Below are positions 36,182-44,203 of a DNA stretch of 64,000 bases, piece after piece. The stretch's first letter is position 1. Every line of letters starts with the position of its first letter. The position numbers and the translations under genes are program-made. Below the pieces are notes generated by a model, which did not search any database, was not told the DNA's origin, and saw only the letters and a list, made by a program, of their open reading frames with translations. The stretch covers positions 1-64,000 of the forward strand of contig NZ_FTOT01000010.1 of the NCBI RefSeq assembly GCF_900156815.1, given 5' to 3'. Source of the stretch: Gemmobacter megaterium. Lineage in GTDB: Bacteria > Pseudomonadota > Alphaproteobacteria > Rhodobacterales > Rhodobacteraceae.

Positions 36182-37301
36182 GGAAACGCCTGTTGTGAAA
36201 GGGATCGAAGGCCGGTGACAGCGTGCCCGACGCGATGGCAGGGGCCAGCCGTGCCGCATGTACCGCCGCCAGCGTCACCCCCGAATGGCACCCGGCGACA
36301 AAGGCGCCGGGATGGTCGGCCGACTGCACATAGACCGGGCAGCCATCGGGGCTGAGCGAGCGCAGCCCCGACCAGTGCCGTACCAGTTGCAGCCGGGCAA
36401 AATCGGGCGAGATGTCCACGGTCTTGCGGGCCAGCCAGCCCGAGGCCCGGACCGAGGTCGATACATCCTCGCCGACGTTTTCCTTGGTGGCGCCGATCAT
36501 GATGGTGCCATCCGCCGTCTGCCGCAGCCCGCTGCACGGATAGGGCAGCACCGGGGCGATGCGCTGGGTCACCAGAACCTGCCCGCGCTCGGCACGGATC
36601 GGCACCTCCAGGCCCAGTTGACGCGCCAGCGCCGGGCTGGCGATGCCGGCGGCGATCACCACCCGCGCCGCACGCCATGTGCCCCGGTCGGAGGTTACGG
36701 CAAAGCCGCCTGCCTCGGGCCGGATCGCACTCACGCGGGTATTGCCGCGCAGATCCCCCCCCAGCCTCTGGAACCCTGCGTGCAGCGACGCCAGCAGGTG
36801 CAGCGGATTCACATGACCATCCCTCCAGCAGAAACTGGCCCCTGACACCGTCGCCCCCAGGGGCAGGTCGGGCAACAGCCCCTGCAGGGCGCGGCGGTCG
36901 ATCATCTCGATATCCGTTGCGCCGCTGGCCGGGTCGTCGGCCAGCCGCTCGGCCTCGAGCCGGGCGATCAGCGCGCGGCGCTGGTCATGGCCGGTATCGC
37001 CAAAGGTCAGCGCAATGCCGCCGCGGCGTTCGTAATCCACCTGGACCCCACCCGACACCTCGGCCAGATCGCGCAGAAAGGCGGGCCACAGATCCGCGCT
37101 CTGGCGGGTCAGGCGCTGATAGGCCGGCATCCCCGGCCCCTTGCCCTGCACCCAGACCAGCCCGAAATTGGCGCGTGCGGCACGGAAATCGGTATCGCCG
37201 CCATCCAGGACCAGCACCTGCTGCCCCCCCCGCGCCAGACCCCAGGCGATTGCCGCCCCCACGGTCCCGGCGCCGATCACGATCGTATCTGGCTCTCGCA
37301 C
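36162..37301 (-). CDS. Second DAO-family FAD oxidase, first gene of the catabolic operon
   Basis: This 379-residue flavoprotein has DTIVIGAGTVGAAIAWGLA at its start, NFGLVWVQGKG near residue 46 and a C-terminal AGCHSGVTLAAVHA segment of the glycine/D-amino-acid oxidase family. It differs clearly from the paralogue at 33382-34506, so one may be the B subunit of the complex and the other a separate enzyme. The start is a GTG at 37301 with AGGGAG 9 bases upstream. The gene faces the LysR regulator across 108 bp. Confidence 0.83.
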   Translation of the reverse strand: MREPDTIVIGAGTVGAAIAWGLARGGQQVLVLDGGDTDFRAARANFGLVWVQGKGPGMPAYQRLTRQSADLWPAFLRDLAEVSGGVQVDYERRGGIALTFGDTGHDQRRALIARLEAERLADDPASGATDIEMIDRRALQGLLPDLPLGATVSGASFCWRDGHVNPLHLLASLHAGFQRLGGDLRGNTRVSAIRPEAGGFAVTSDRGTWRAARVVIAAGIASPALARQLGLEVPIRAERGQVLVTQRIAPVLPYPCSGLRQTADGTIMIGATKENVGEDVSTSVRASGWLARKTVDISPDFARLQLVRHWSGLRSLSPDGCPVYVQSADHPGAFVAGCHSGVTLAAVHAARLAPAIASGTLSPAFDPFHNRRFHVQAAS

Positions 37302-37358
37302 TGGCTTGGACTCCCTCTTGTCTTGCAGTGATACGCGCGGGCTTGGTATATTTTCAAA

Positions 37359-37395
37359 GATCAGTTATTCAGATCAGTATTCAATAGAGTTATAT
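37359..37395. promoter_or_regulatory. Tandem repeat and AT-rich control site between LysR and the catabolic operon
   Basis: GATCAGTTATTCA (37359-37371) is followed at once by GATCAGTATTCA (37372-37383), a near-perfect tandem repeat. It runs into AATAGAGTTATAT (37383-37395), which closely matches AATAGAGTCAAAT at 39946-39958 upstream of the binding-protein gene. This is the likely binding site of the adjacent LysR regulator. Confidence 0.6.
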
Positions 37396-37409
37396 CTCAG
37401 GGCAGACTC

Positions 37410-38360
37410 ATGGCGCGGACGAAAACCTACCGGCAACCGACCATGCGCCAGATCGAGGCGTTCAAGGCCGTGATCGAAACCGGCACTGTCAGCCGCGCGG
37501 CCGAAGTGCTGAACATGTCGCAACCGGCGGCCAGCAAGCTGCTGACCAACCTCGAGGCCGATATCGGGCTGACGCTGTTCGAACGGCGGCGCGGGCTTTT
37601 GGTGCCCAACGAGCGCGGGGTGCGGTTCTATCAGGAAATCGACCGCATCTTTTCGGGGCTGAACCAGATCAACCGCGCCGTGGACAGCCTGCGGCGCGAG
37701 GAACAGGGGCAACTGGTGATCGGCTGCCTGCCGGGCCTGTCGGGGCATTTCATCTGTTCGGTGATCGCGGCGTTCAAGGCGCGGCACCCGGATGTGTTCA
37801 TCTCGCTCCAGGCACGCAGTTCGCAGTTCATCGTGGAATGGATGCGGGCCGGCCATGTCGATGTCGGTGTCATCACCGGGCGGGCCGAGGACACGCATAT
37901 CGAATCCACCTCGATCCTGCGCCAGCCGCTGACCTGCTTTCTGCCGCGCGATCATCCGCTGGCGGCCCGGACGGTGTTGACCATGGCGGACATTGCCGAT
38001 CAGCCGATCATTTCCTTCATGCAAGGCAGCTATACCCGGCTGTTGCAGGACAAGCTGTTCGAAAGCCACCGCGTGCAGCCGCATGTCGTGGTCGAGGCCA
38101 CCACCTCGCCCAATGTGTGCGAAATGGTGGCCCTGGGGCTGGGCATCGCGCTGTCGCATCCCTTTCATGCCGTGGGCATGGAAAACCGCATCGCGATCCG
38201 GCCCTTTGCCCCGGAAAACATCGTCGATTATCAGCTGTGCCGGCTGCGCCATGGGCGCAACCGGCGTCTGGTCTCGGCCTTTGTCGATTGCGTGCACGAA
38301 ACCTCCGAGGATTTCGCCCGCGGCATCGTCACCTGGCCGTCAACTCCGTCAGTTCCGTGA
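37410..38360 (+). CDS. LysR-family regulator of the opine/amino-acid operon (OccR/NocR-like)
   Basis: The 316-residue protein has an N-terminal winged helix (TMRQIEAFKAVIETGTVSRAAEVLNMSQPAASKLL in pieces), a dimer helix and a periplasmic-binding-like effector domain (GQLVIGCLPGLSGHF, TSPNVCEMVALGLGIALSHP). LysR regulators of opine genes are normally encoded next to and divergent from their targets, as here. AGGG precedes the ATG. The 3' end overlaps the convergent binding-protein gene by 32 bp. Confidence 0.87.
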   Translation: MARTKTYRQPTMRQIEAFKAVIETGTVSRAAEVLNMSQPAASKLLTNLEADIGLTLFERRRGLLVPNERGVRFYQEIDRIFSGLNQINRAVDSLRREEQGQLVIGCLPGLSGHFICSVIAAFKARHPDVFISLQARSSQFIVEWMRAGHVDVGVITGRAEDTHIESTSILRQPLTCFLPRDHPLAARTVLTMADIADQPIISFMQGSYTRLLQDKLFESHRVQPHVVVEATTSPNVCEMVALGLGIALSHPFHAVGMENRIAIRPFAPENIVDYQLCRLRHGRNRRLVSAFVDCVHETSEDFARGIVTWPSTPSVP

Positions 38361-39891
38361 TCGGCGGCGCCAGGTTCATCGCCCCCACCAGATCATAGCC
38401 GTAGTCCAGCCGGTCGCTGCGCAGCCAGACCTGGCGCAGGTTGAACAGCGGCACCGCGCAGATCTCCTCGTGGATCAGGCGTTGCGCCTCGGCCCAGTCG
38501 GCCAGCTGGCCTTGCGGATCGGTGTTGACCCGTGCCGCCTCGATCGCGGCATCCGCCACGTCACAATGGGAAAAATTGGTGATCGCGGTGGGTTTGCCGA
38601 CGATGGCGTCGGAATGGTAATATTCCGTCAGATAGCTGTCGGCGATGGGAAACCGGGCCGAGCCATAGAACACCATCCCGCTCAGATCCTTGCGGATCAG
38701 GTCGTGATAGGTCGGATGGTCCACCACCTGCAGATCCAGCTTGATCCCCGAGGCGGCAAGCTGGGCCTGGATCACCTCCATGATGGGCAGTTGCGCATTG
38801 TTGCTGGACACCACCTGCTTGATGGTGATGCCATCGGGGTGCCCCGCCTCGGCCAGCAGCTTTTTCACCGCCGCCGGGTCATAGCCGTAAACCCAAGCGC
38901 TGCATTCCTCGCCCAGATAGCCCGACGGGATGACCGAACAGCCCTTGGGCGCCACATCGGCCCCGACAAAGGCCACGATCTCGTCGATGTTGATGGCGCG
39001 GGCCACCGCCTCGCGCACGCGGCGGTCATCCAGCGGCGCCTGGCGGGTGTTCAGGTGCAGGGTGCGGAATTCGGCCGGCCAGAACACATCGACGACCACG
39101 TTCGCCTCGCGTGCCCAGCGATCGATCCAGCGCTGTTCGCGTTTGCCATAGATCAGGTCCAGCTCGCCCGAGGTAAAGGCCAGCTCGCGGCTGGCATCGG
39201 CCTGGATCAGGCGGTAGTCGATGCCCGTAATCTTGGGGGTGCCCCGGAAATAGCCGTCATGGCGGGCAAAGGTGACGCTTTGCTGCGTCTGGTGCGAGAC
39301 GAAGGCAAAGGGCCCGGTGCCCACCGGCTGCTTGCCGAAATCGGCGCCTGCCGCCTCGGCCGCCGCCTTGCTGACGATATGGCCGCCATGGTAATTCGAC
39401 AACAGTCCCAGAAAGCCCGGCACCGGATGGGCCAGAACGATGCGCACGGTGCGTGGGTCCAGCGCCTCGATGGTCTGGAACCCGGCATAGGCGGCGGCAA
39501 AGGAGGACCGCTCCGGATCCTTGGCGCGTTCCAGCGAATAGACCACATCCTCGGCCGTCAGCACGCCCCAGTCGCCGTGAAAGGCCACGCCCTCGCGCAG
39601 GGTGAAAACCCATTCCAGCCCGTCATCCGAGGTTGTCCAGCTTTCGGCCAGATCGGGTTCCAGCGCGCCCGGATCGGCATTGCCGGGCGGAAAGCGCAGC
39701 AGCCCGTTGTAGATCCAGCCCACCGCGCCCTTGTCGCCGGTGGCGCTGGCCCGGTGCGGGTCAAGCGTGGTGATGTCGGGCGCGTTGATCCCGACACGCA
39801 GCACCTGATCCTGCGCCAGGGCCGGGGCCGCCAGGGCCATCCCTGCCAGCAGCGTGCCGCCCAATATCAGCCGTTTCCCTGTTGTGGTCAT
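38329..39891 (-). CDS. ABC transporter solute-binding protein, family 5 (dipeptide/opine type)
   Basis: This 520-residue protein has a Sec signal peptide (about 1-26, AQDQV) and family-5 landmarks: ITTLDPHRASATGDKG, LEPDLAESWTTSDDGLEWVF, VGTGPFAFVSHQ, and LDDRRVREAVARAINID. It delivers the substrate to the permeases encoded at 31584-33385, although it is transcribed separately. The ATG at 39891 gives the only sensible signal peptide; the frame is open far upstream. The substrate is unknown; the gene neighbourhood favours an opine or another N-substituted amino acid. Confidence 0.88.
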   Translation of the reverse strand: MTTTGKRLILGGTLLAGMALAAPALAQDQVLRVGINAPDITTLDPHRASATGDKGAVGWIYNGLLRFPPGNADPGALEPDLAESWTTSDDGLEWVFTLREGVAFHGDWGVLTAEDVVYSLERAKDPERSSFAAAYAGFQTIEALDPRTVRIVLAHPVPGFLGLLSNYHGGHIVSKAAAEAAGADFGKQPVGTGPFAFVSHQTQQSVTFARHDGYFRGTPKITGIDYRLIQADASRELAFTSGELDLIYGKREQRWIDRWAREANVVVDVFWPAEFRTLHLNTRQAPLDDRRVREAVARAINIDEIVAFVGADVAPKGCSVIPSGYLGEECSAWVYGYDPAAVKKLLAEAGHPDGITIKQVVSSNNAQLPIMEVIQAQLAASGIKLDLQVVDHPTYHDLIRKDLSGMVFYGSARFPIADSYLTEYYHSDAIVGKPTAITNFSHCDVADAAIEAARVNTDPQGQLADWAEAQRLIHEEICAVPLFNLRQVWLRSDRLDYGYDLVGAMNLAPPITELTELTAR

Positions 39892-39945
39892 TTTTCCCTC
39901 GCCATCTTGTCTGATGTTGCCCAGCCACAGAACCAAGGTCCGGTA

Positions 39946-39995
39946 AATAGAGTCAAATAGCGCATTTCGCGTTCGGTATTCCTTTGGGCAATACC
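39946..39995. promoter_or_regulatory. Divergent control region with a LysR-type palindrome
   Basis: AATAGAGTCAAAT (39946-39958) nearly repeats the site beside the LysR gene. GGTATT (39975-39980) and AATACC (39990-39995) form an inverted repeat with a 9-base spacer, a LysR-box-like layout. The region lies between the binding-protein and opine-dehydrogenase genes. Confidence 0.55.
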
Positions 39996-40125
39996 AAAGC
40001 CGCGGGACCTCGCTATAACCCATGCGCATATCTGCCAGAGTTTTCGGACTTTGACGGAACGGGCACGGGCCCCCTATCCCCCCCTGGGGGCGCGCTGCTG
40101 CGCCATGGATCACAAGGGGAAAACC

Positions 40126-41205
40126 ATGCGCGTTGCCATCGCCGGTGCCGGGGGCATCGGATATTCCTACGCCGCCTTTCTGGCGCAGGGCGGGCACAGC
40201 CCGGTGCTGTGGTCGCCCTCGAACAGCCGGGCGCAGGATCTGGCCCAGGGCGTGCCGCTGACCGCCACCGGCGCGATCGAGGGGCAGTTTTCCGTGGCCG
40301 TGGCGCAGGATCCGGCAGCACTGCTGGCCGGGGCCGATGCGGTGATCCTGGCGCTGCCCGCCTATGGCCATCGCGCGGTGATCGACCGCATCCTGCCGCA
40401 TCTGGCAACGGGGCAAAGCGTCATTCTCAGCGCGCATCTGTCCTTTGCCGCGCTTTATCTGTCGCGGGGGCTGGCGGCGCGAGGGCTGCGCTGCCCGATC
40501 ATCGTGTGGAACACCACCGCCTCGACCGGGCGCCAGACCGGGGCGGCCGCGGTATCGGTCTCGTTGGTGCGGCGCGAGGTCGAGATGACGGTGATCCCCA
40601 CAGAGGGCATGGCGGCGGCGCTGGCGCTGTGCACCGAGCTGTTCGGCGTGCGGTTCCGGCCGGTCGACAGCCTGCTGGCCGTCGATCTGGGCAACCTGAA
40701 CCCGACGGTGCATTGCGGGCTGGCGCTGTTCAACCTGACCCGGATGGAACGGGGCGAAACCTGGGTGCAACAGGATCACATGACGCCCGCCGTCTGCCGG
40801 TTTCTCGAGGATCTGGATCTGGAACGACGGGCCGTCGCATCGGCGCTGGGGGTCAGTGCACGGTCGATCCATCAAAGCTATGCCGTGCCCGGCAAGGTCG
40901 AGATCGCCCCCCTGGCCATGATGATGACCGAGGTGGTCCGGATTCGCCGTCCGGTCAACGGGCCGAAATCGCTGGACACCCGCTATGTGACCGAGGATGT
41001 GCCCTTTGGTCTGGTGCCCCTGGTGCGGCTGGCCGATATGGCGGGGGTCGCGGTGCCGTTGCATCAGGCGGCCATTCTGATGTTCTCCTCGCTCTATGGC
41101 CGTGATCTGGCACTGGAAAACGACCTCCTGCCAGATATTGCCCCGGCCTTCGGGTCACTGGACGGGCTGCGCCGCATGGCAGCGCAAGGCTGGGCCGCGG
41201 GCTGA
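40126..41205 (+). CDS. Octopine/nopaline dehydrogenase family protein
   Basis: The 359-residue protein has an N-terminal Rossmann fold (MRVAIAGAGGIGYSYAAFL), SVILSAHLSF, and the opine-dehydrogenase C-terminal domain with NLNPTVHCGLALFN and MMTEVVRIRRPVNGP, followed by RYVTEDVPFGLVPL. The family couples an amino acid and a keto acid by NAD(P)H-dependent reductive condensation, or the reverse. AAGGGG six bases before the ATG at 40126 supports this start; two upstream ATGs would add only a disordered extension. It faces the binding-protein gene across a 234-bp promoter region. Confidence 0.85.
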   Translation: MRVAIAGAGGIGYSYAAFLAQGGHSPVLWSPSNSRAQDLAQGVPLTATGAIEGQFSVAVAQDPAALLAGADAVILALPAYGHRAVIDRILPHLATGQSVILSAHLSFAALYLSRGLAARGLRCPIIVWNTTASTGRQTGAAAVSVSLVRREVEMTVIPTEGMAAALALCTELFGVRFRPVDSLLAVDLGNLNPTVHCGLALFNLTRMERGETWVQQDHMTPAVCRFLEDLDLERRAVASALGVSARSIHQSYAVPGKVEIAPLAMMMTEVVRIRRPVNGPKSLDTRYVTEDVPFGLVPLVRLADMAGVAVPLHQAAILMFSSLYGRDLALENDLLPDIAPAFGSLDGLRRMAAQGWAAG

Positions 41206-41262
41206 CACCCCCGGAACCGGCGGCGTCGGGTTCGGACCCTGGCTGACAGGGCAGGGAGGATG

Positions 41263-41288
41263 CCCCCCTGAAGGGGGGTCTTGCTTGG
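41263..41288 (+). terminator. Terminator after the opine-dehydrogenase gene
   Basis: CCCCCC and GGGGGG (41263-41268, 41273-41278) pair around TGAA, followed by TCTTGCTT. Confidence 0.7.
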
Positions 41289-41301
41289 CCATCCCGGCAT
41301 G

Positions 41302-41324
41302 TCCGATAAGGCAAGATTATCGGA
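41302..41324. promoter_or_regulatory. Inverted repeat TCCGATAA-N7-TTATCGGA
   Basis: An 8-bp perfect inverted repeat, extendable to 11 bp with one G-T pair, in AT-rich sequence. It lies between the convergent opine-dehydrogenase and permease genes, where no start codon is near, so an RNA structure or a remnant site is as likely as an operator. Confidence 0.4.
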
Positions 41325-41362
41325 TATTGAAACAAACCTCTCTATGGCGCGCGTTATGATCC

Positions 41363-41378
41363 CCTGATGCGCATCAGG
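41363..41378. repeat. Perfect 16-bp palindrome CCTGATGCGCATCAGG
   Basis: A perfect palindrome in the same intergenic region (41206-41513). No second copy was noticed in the window. Confidence 0.45.
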
Positions 41379-41466
41379 ATTTCTAGCGTCATGTTTTTAA
41401 GCAAATCCGCAAGCCCGACTGATCGGGCCAATCGGCGCGGATGACGGCCTTTTGCAACTGCGGGGT

Positions 41467-41495
41467 GCTGCCGGATCCGCGGCGGGTCCGGCAGC
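41467..41495 (-). terminator. Stem-loop after the second import operon
   Basis: GCTGCCGGA and TCCGGCAGC pair over an 11-base loop 18 bases beyond the permease stop. No T run follows on the minus strand. Confidence 0.45.
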
Positions 41496-41513
41496 CTCAG
41501 GCCATGCGATGGT

Positions 41514-42419
41514 TCAGGCGTGCAGCTTTTCGCGCCCGGTGCCACCGCCCCGGCGCAGGGCGGGCAGGCCCAGCGTCAGCAGCACGAACACCGCCGTCAC
41601 CAGCTTCAGATCGCTGGGATGCAGGCCCAGCGACAGGCCCAGCGAGACAAACTGGTAATAGATCGCCGCGCCGATCACCGGCGCCAGCAACTGGCGGGTG
41701 ATGGTCTGGCGTCCCACCACCGTTTCCCCGATCACCAGCGACGCAAGGCCGTTGATCAGCAGCCCCATCCCCATGCCGATATCGGCAAAGCCCTGCAACT
41801 GCACGACCAGCGCCCCGCCAAAGGCCGACAACCCGTTGGCCAGACCCAGCCCCACCAGCGTCCAGGTCCACAGGTTGATGCCCAGCGACGGCGCCAGATC
41901 GGGGTTGATGCCGACCACCCGCAGGGCCGCCCCGGCCTCGGTCGCCAGAAACCAGCGCAGCGCCAGCAGCATGACGACCACCAGCACGCCAAAGACCAGA
42001 ATTTGCAGCGCCACCGATCCCAGAATGGCCGGGCTGATCTGAAGAAACACGCTGTCGGCCGAAAACAGCGCCACGTTGGACCGCCCCATCACCCGCATGT
42101 TGACGCTGTAAAGCGCGGTAAACACCAGAATCCCGGCCAGCAGCGAATTCAGCCGGAATTGCAGGTGGATCAGCGCGGTGGCCATGCCTGCCGCGATCCC
42201 GGCGCCAAAGGCCACCGCCGTGGCCAGAAAGGGGTTCCACCCCGCCAGGATCAGCGCGGCACAGACGCAGCCGCCCAGCGGGAACGCCCCCTCGCTGGTC
42301 AGGTCGGGAAAGCTGAGCAGCCGGAACGGGATCATGATCCCCATCACGACAAAGGCATACATCAGGCTTTGCGCGAAGGTGACGGGGATCAGGTTCAGGA
42401 AGGCGTCGATCACAGGCAT
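41514..42419 (-). CDS. ABC transporter permease (LIV/TrpX-type)
   Basis: This 301-residue membrane protein has about eight spans and resembles branched-chain/TrpX-type permeases: LLSFPDLTSEGAFPLGGCV near residue 34, FRLNSLLAGILVFTALYSVNMRVMGRSN near 90 in part, and GEALRVVGINPD-like loop AGAALRVVGINPDLA. It is paired with the ATPase 3 bp upstream and the PF04392-type binding protein. Such systems import amino-acid-like or aromatic compounds; the ligand is not known. Confidence 0.87.
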   Translation of the reverse strand: MPVIDAFLNLIPVTFAQSLMYAFVVMGIMIPFRLLSFPDLTSEGAFPLGGCVCAALILAGWNPFLATAVAFGAGIAAGMATALIHLQFRLNSLLAGILVFTALYSVNMRVMGRSNVALFSADSVFLQISPAILGSVALQILVFGVLVVVMLLALRWFLATEAGAALRVVGINPDLAPSLGINLWTWTLVGLGLANGLSAFGGALVVQLQGFADIGMGMGLLINGLASLVIGETVVGRQTITRQLLAPVIGAAIYYQFVSLGLSLGLHPSDLKLVTAVFVLLTLGLPALRRGGGTGREKLHA

Positions 42420-42422
42420 GGC

Positions 42423-43250
42423 TCAGTGTCCCAGCAGCATTCGGTCAGTGTCGATGCGGAATTTCTCGACCAGATCGGCGGCGGTCAGCGCCGATTTTTC
42501 CGACCCGCCGATGTCCAGCCGGATGCGGCCGGCATCCATCATCACCAGCCGGTTGCCGGTCTCGATCGCCTGGCGCATGTTATGCGTGACCATCAGCGCG
42601 GTCAGGCCATGATCCTGCACCACACGCAACGTGGCCTGCATGACGATTTCGGCGGTGCGCGGATCCAGCGCGGCGGTATGTTCGTCCAGCAACAACAGCG
42701 CGGGCCGCGACATGACCGCCATGATCAGCGACAGCGCCTGCCGCTGGCCACCGGACAGCAGCGCAACCGGCGTGGTCAGCCGGTCCTCCAGCCCCAGCGC
42801 CAGCGGGCGCAGGCGGTCGCGGTAGGTGTCGCGCCGCGCGCGGTCCAGCGCCAGCCGCAGGCGGCGGGGCTGCCCGCGCCGTTCGGCCAGGGCCAGGTTT
42901 TCCTCGATGGTCATGGCGGCGGCGGTGCCGATCATCGGATCCTGAAAGACGCGGGTGATCCAACCGGCCCGCCGGTGCCCTGGAACGCGGGTGATATTGC
43001 GCCCTGCCAGGGTGATCGTTCCGGCATCCGGCGCAAAGGCCCCGGCGATGCTGTTCAGCAGCGTCGATTTGCCCGCCCCGTTCGAGCCGATGACCACCGC
43101 AAAATCGCCGGGCATCAGCGCCAGATCCACCCCGTCCAGCGCAGGCCGCGCCCCCGGAAGGCCGCCGCCAAAGGTCTTGCGCAGGCCCTGCACGGCCAGA
43201 AGGGGGGGGCCGCCCCCCTGCGGGCGTTCCGGGATCACTTCAGCAGCCAC
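42423..43250 (-). CDS. ABC transporter ATP-binding protein (LIV/TrpY-type)
   Basis: The 275-residue ATPase contains Walker A GSNGAGKST near residue 58, the signature LSGGQRQ, and Walker B LLLLDEHTAALD. It starts at a GTG at 43250 with AAGGA upstream and overlaps the binding-protein stop by 16 bp. It powers the permease encoded next. Confidence 0.9.
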   Translation of the reverse strand: MAAEVIPERPQGGGPPLLAVQGLRKTFGGGLPGARPALDGVDLALMPGDFAVVIGSNGAGKSTLLNSIAGAFAPDAGTITLAGRNITRVPGHRRAGWITRVFQDPMIGTAAAMTIEENLALAERRGQPRRLRLALDRARRDTYRDRLRPLALGLEDRLTTPVALLSGGQRQALSLIMAVMSRPALLLLDEHTAALDPRTAEIVMQATLRVVQDHGLTALMVTHNMRQAIETGNRLVMMDAGRIRLDIGGSEKSALTAADLVEKFRIDTDRMLLGH

Positions 43251-44203
43251 GGGCTGTCCTTCAGGGCGTCGGGGATCGGCAGGCCGACAGCCTCCATGCC
43301 CTTGACGCTGACATAGCTGTCGAAATCCCCGGCCACCGGCACATAGGGCGCGATATCGGCAGGCTTGGCGCCCTTGAGGATCCGGTCGGCAATATCGGCC
43401 GCATGTTCGCCGTTCTTGCGGTAGGAAATCGCATGGAACCCTGCCAGCTGATCCTGAAGGGCCGGGTTGAACACCGAATTGAACAGCGGCATCCTGATAC
43501 GCTGCGCCACCTGCGCAACGATCGGCACGGCTGTCTGCACGACATTCGACTGGATCAGGAACACCGCATCGACCTGCCCGGCCAGGCTTTGCATCCGCTG
43601 GGGCAGGTCGGCCGAGGCCTCGACCGGAACGCCGACAATCCTGATGCCCGCCTTTTTACCGGCCTCGGTCAGCAGTTCCATATTGGTGGCGTCGTTATCC
43701 TCGCCGGGGTTGAACAGGGTGCCCACCGCCTGGATGCCAGGGATCACCTGTTTCAGAAACGCCAGCGTCGCATCGAAATCGGGCATCATCGACGCGCCGG
43801 TGCTGGTGGCCGAGCCGTGCTGCCAGTCGGGCACGATGCCCGCCACCACCGGATCGACGACCGAGGCAAAGACGATGGGGATCGTCTTGTCGGTGATGCC
43901 CCGCACCGCCGCCTGGTTGAGGCCCGTGGTGATGGCCAGCACCAGCGCGGGCTTTTCCGCCTCGACCTTGGCCAGAACCTGCGGGATCAGCGTGCGGTCG
44001 AAGTTCGCATGGCTGAAACTGTAGGTCACGGCCGTACCCTCGGCATGGCCCAGGGCGCCCATGCGGTCCTTGAACCCTTCGGCCACCTGGTTCAGGGCCG
44101 GGTGTTCGCCAAAGCTGGCAATGGCAATATGTTTCGTCTCGGCCTGCGCGGTCGCGGCGGTCAAGGCGAGGGCGGCGGCAAGCCGCAGGGTCTTGAGGCT
44201 CAT
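43235..44203 (-). CDS. ABC transporter substrate-binding protein (PF04392 type)
   Basis: The 322-residue periplasmic protein has a signal peptide (cleavage near AQAE), KHIAIASFGEHPALNQVAEGFKD, PIVFASVVDPVVAGIV, and LFNPGEDNDATN, the landmarks of the TrpX-like binding-protein family. AAAGGA precedes the ATG. The start overlaps the upstream dipeptidase stop (ATGA), so the two are coupled. Confidence 0.87.
   Translation of the reverse strand: MSLKTLRLAAALALTAATAQAETKHIAIASFGEHPALNQVAEGFKDRMGALGHAEGTAVTYSFSHANFDRTLIPQVLAKVEAEKPALVLAITTGLNQAAVRGITDKTIPIVFASVVDPVVAGIVPDWQHGSATSTGASMMPDFDATLAFLKQVIPGIQAVGTLFNPGEDNDATNMELLTEAGKKAGIRIVGVPVEASADLPQRMQSLAGQVDAVFLIQSNVVQTAVPIVAQVAQRIRMPLFNSVFNPALQDQLAGFHAISYRKNGEHAADIADRILKGAKPADIAPYVPVAGDFDSYVSVKGMEAVGLPIPDALKDSPWLLK

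Noticed and set aside
33382-37301. Hydrogen cyanide synthase (HcnABC)
   Set aside because: Subunit types match, but the neighbouring opine-dehydrogenase-family gene, dipeptide-type ABC transporter and LysR regulator favour an opine or D-amino-acid oxidase.
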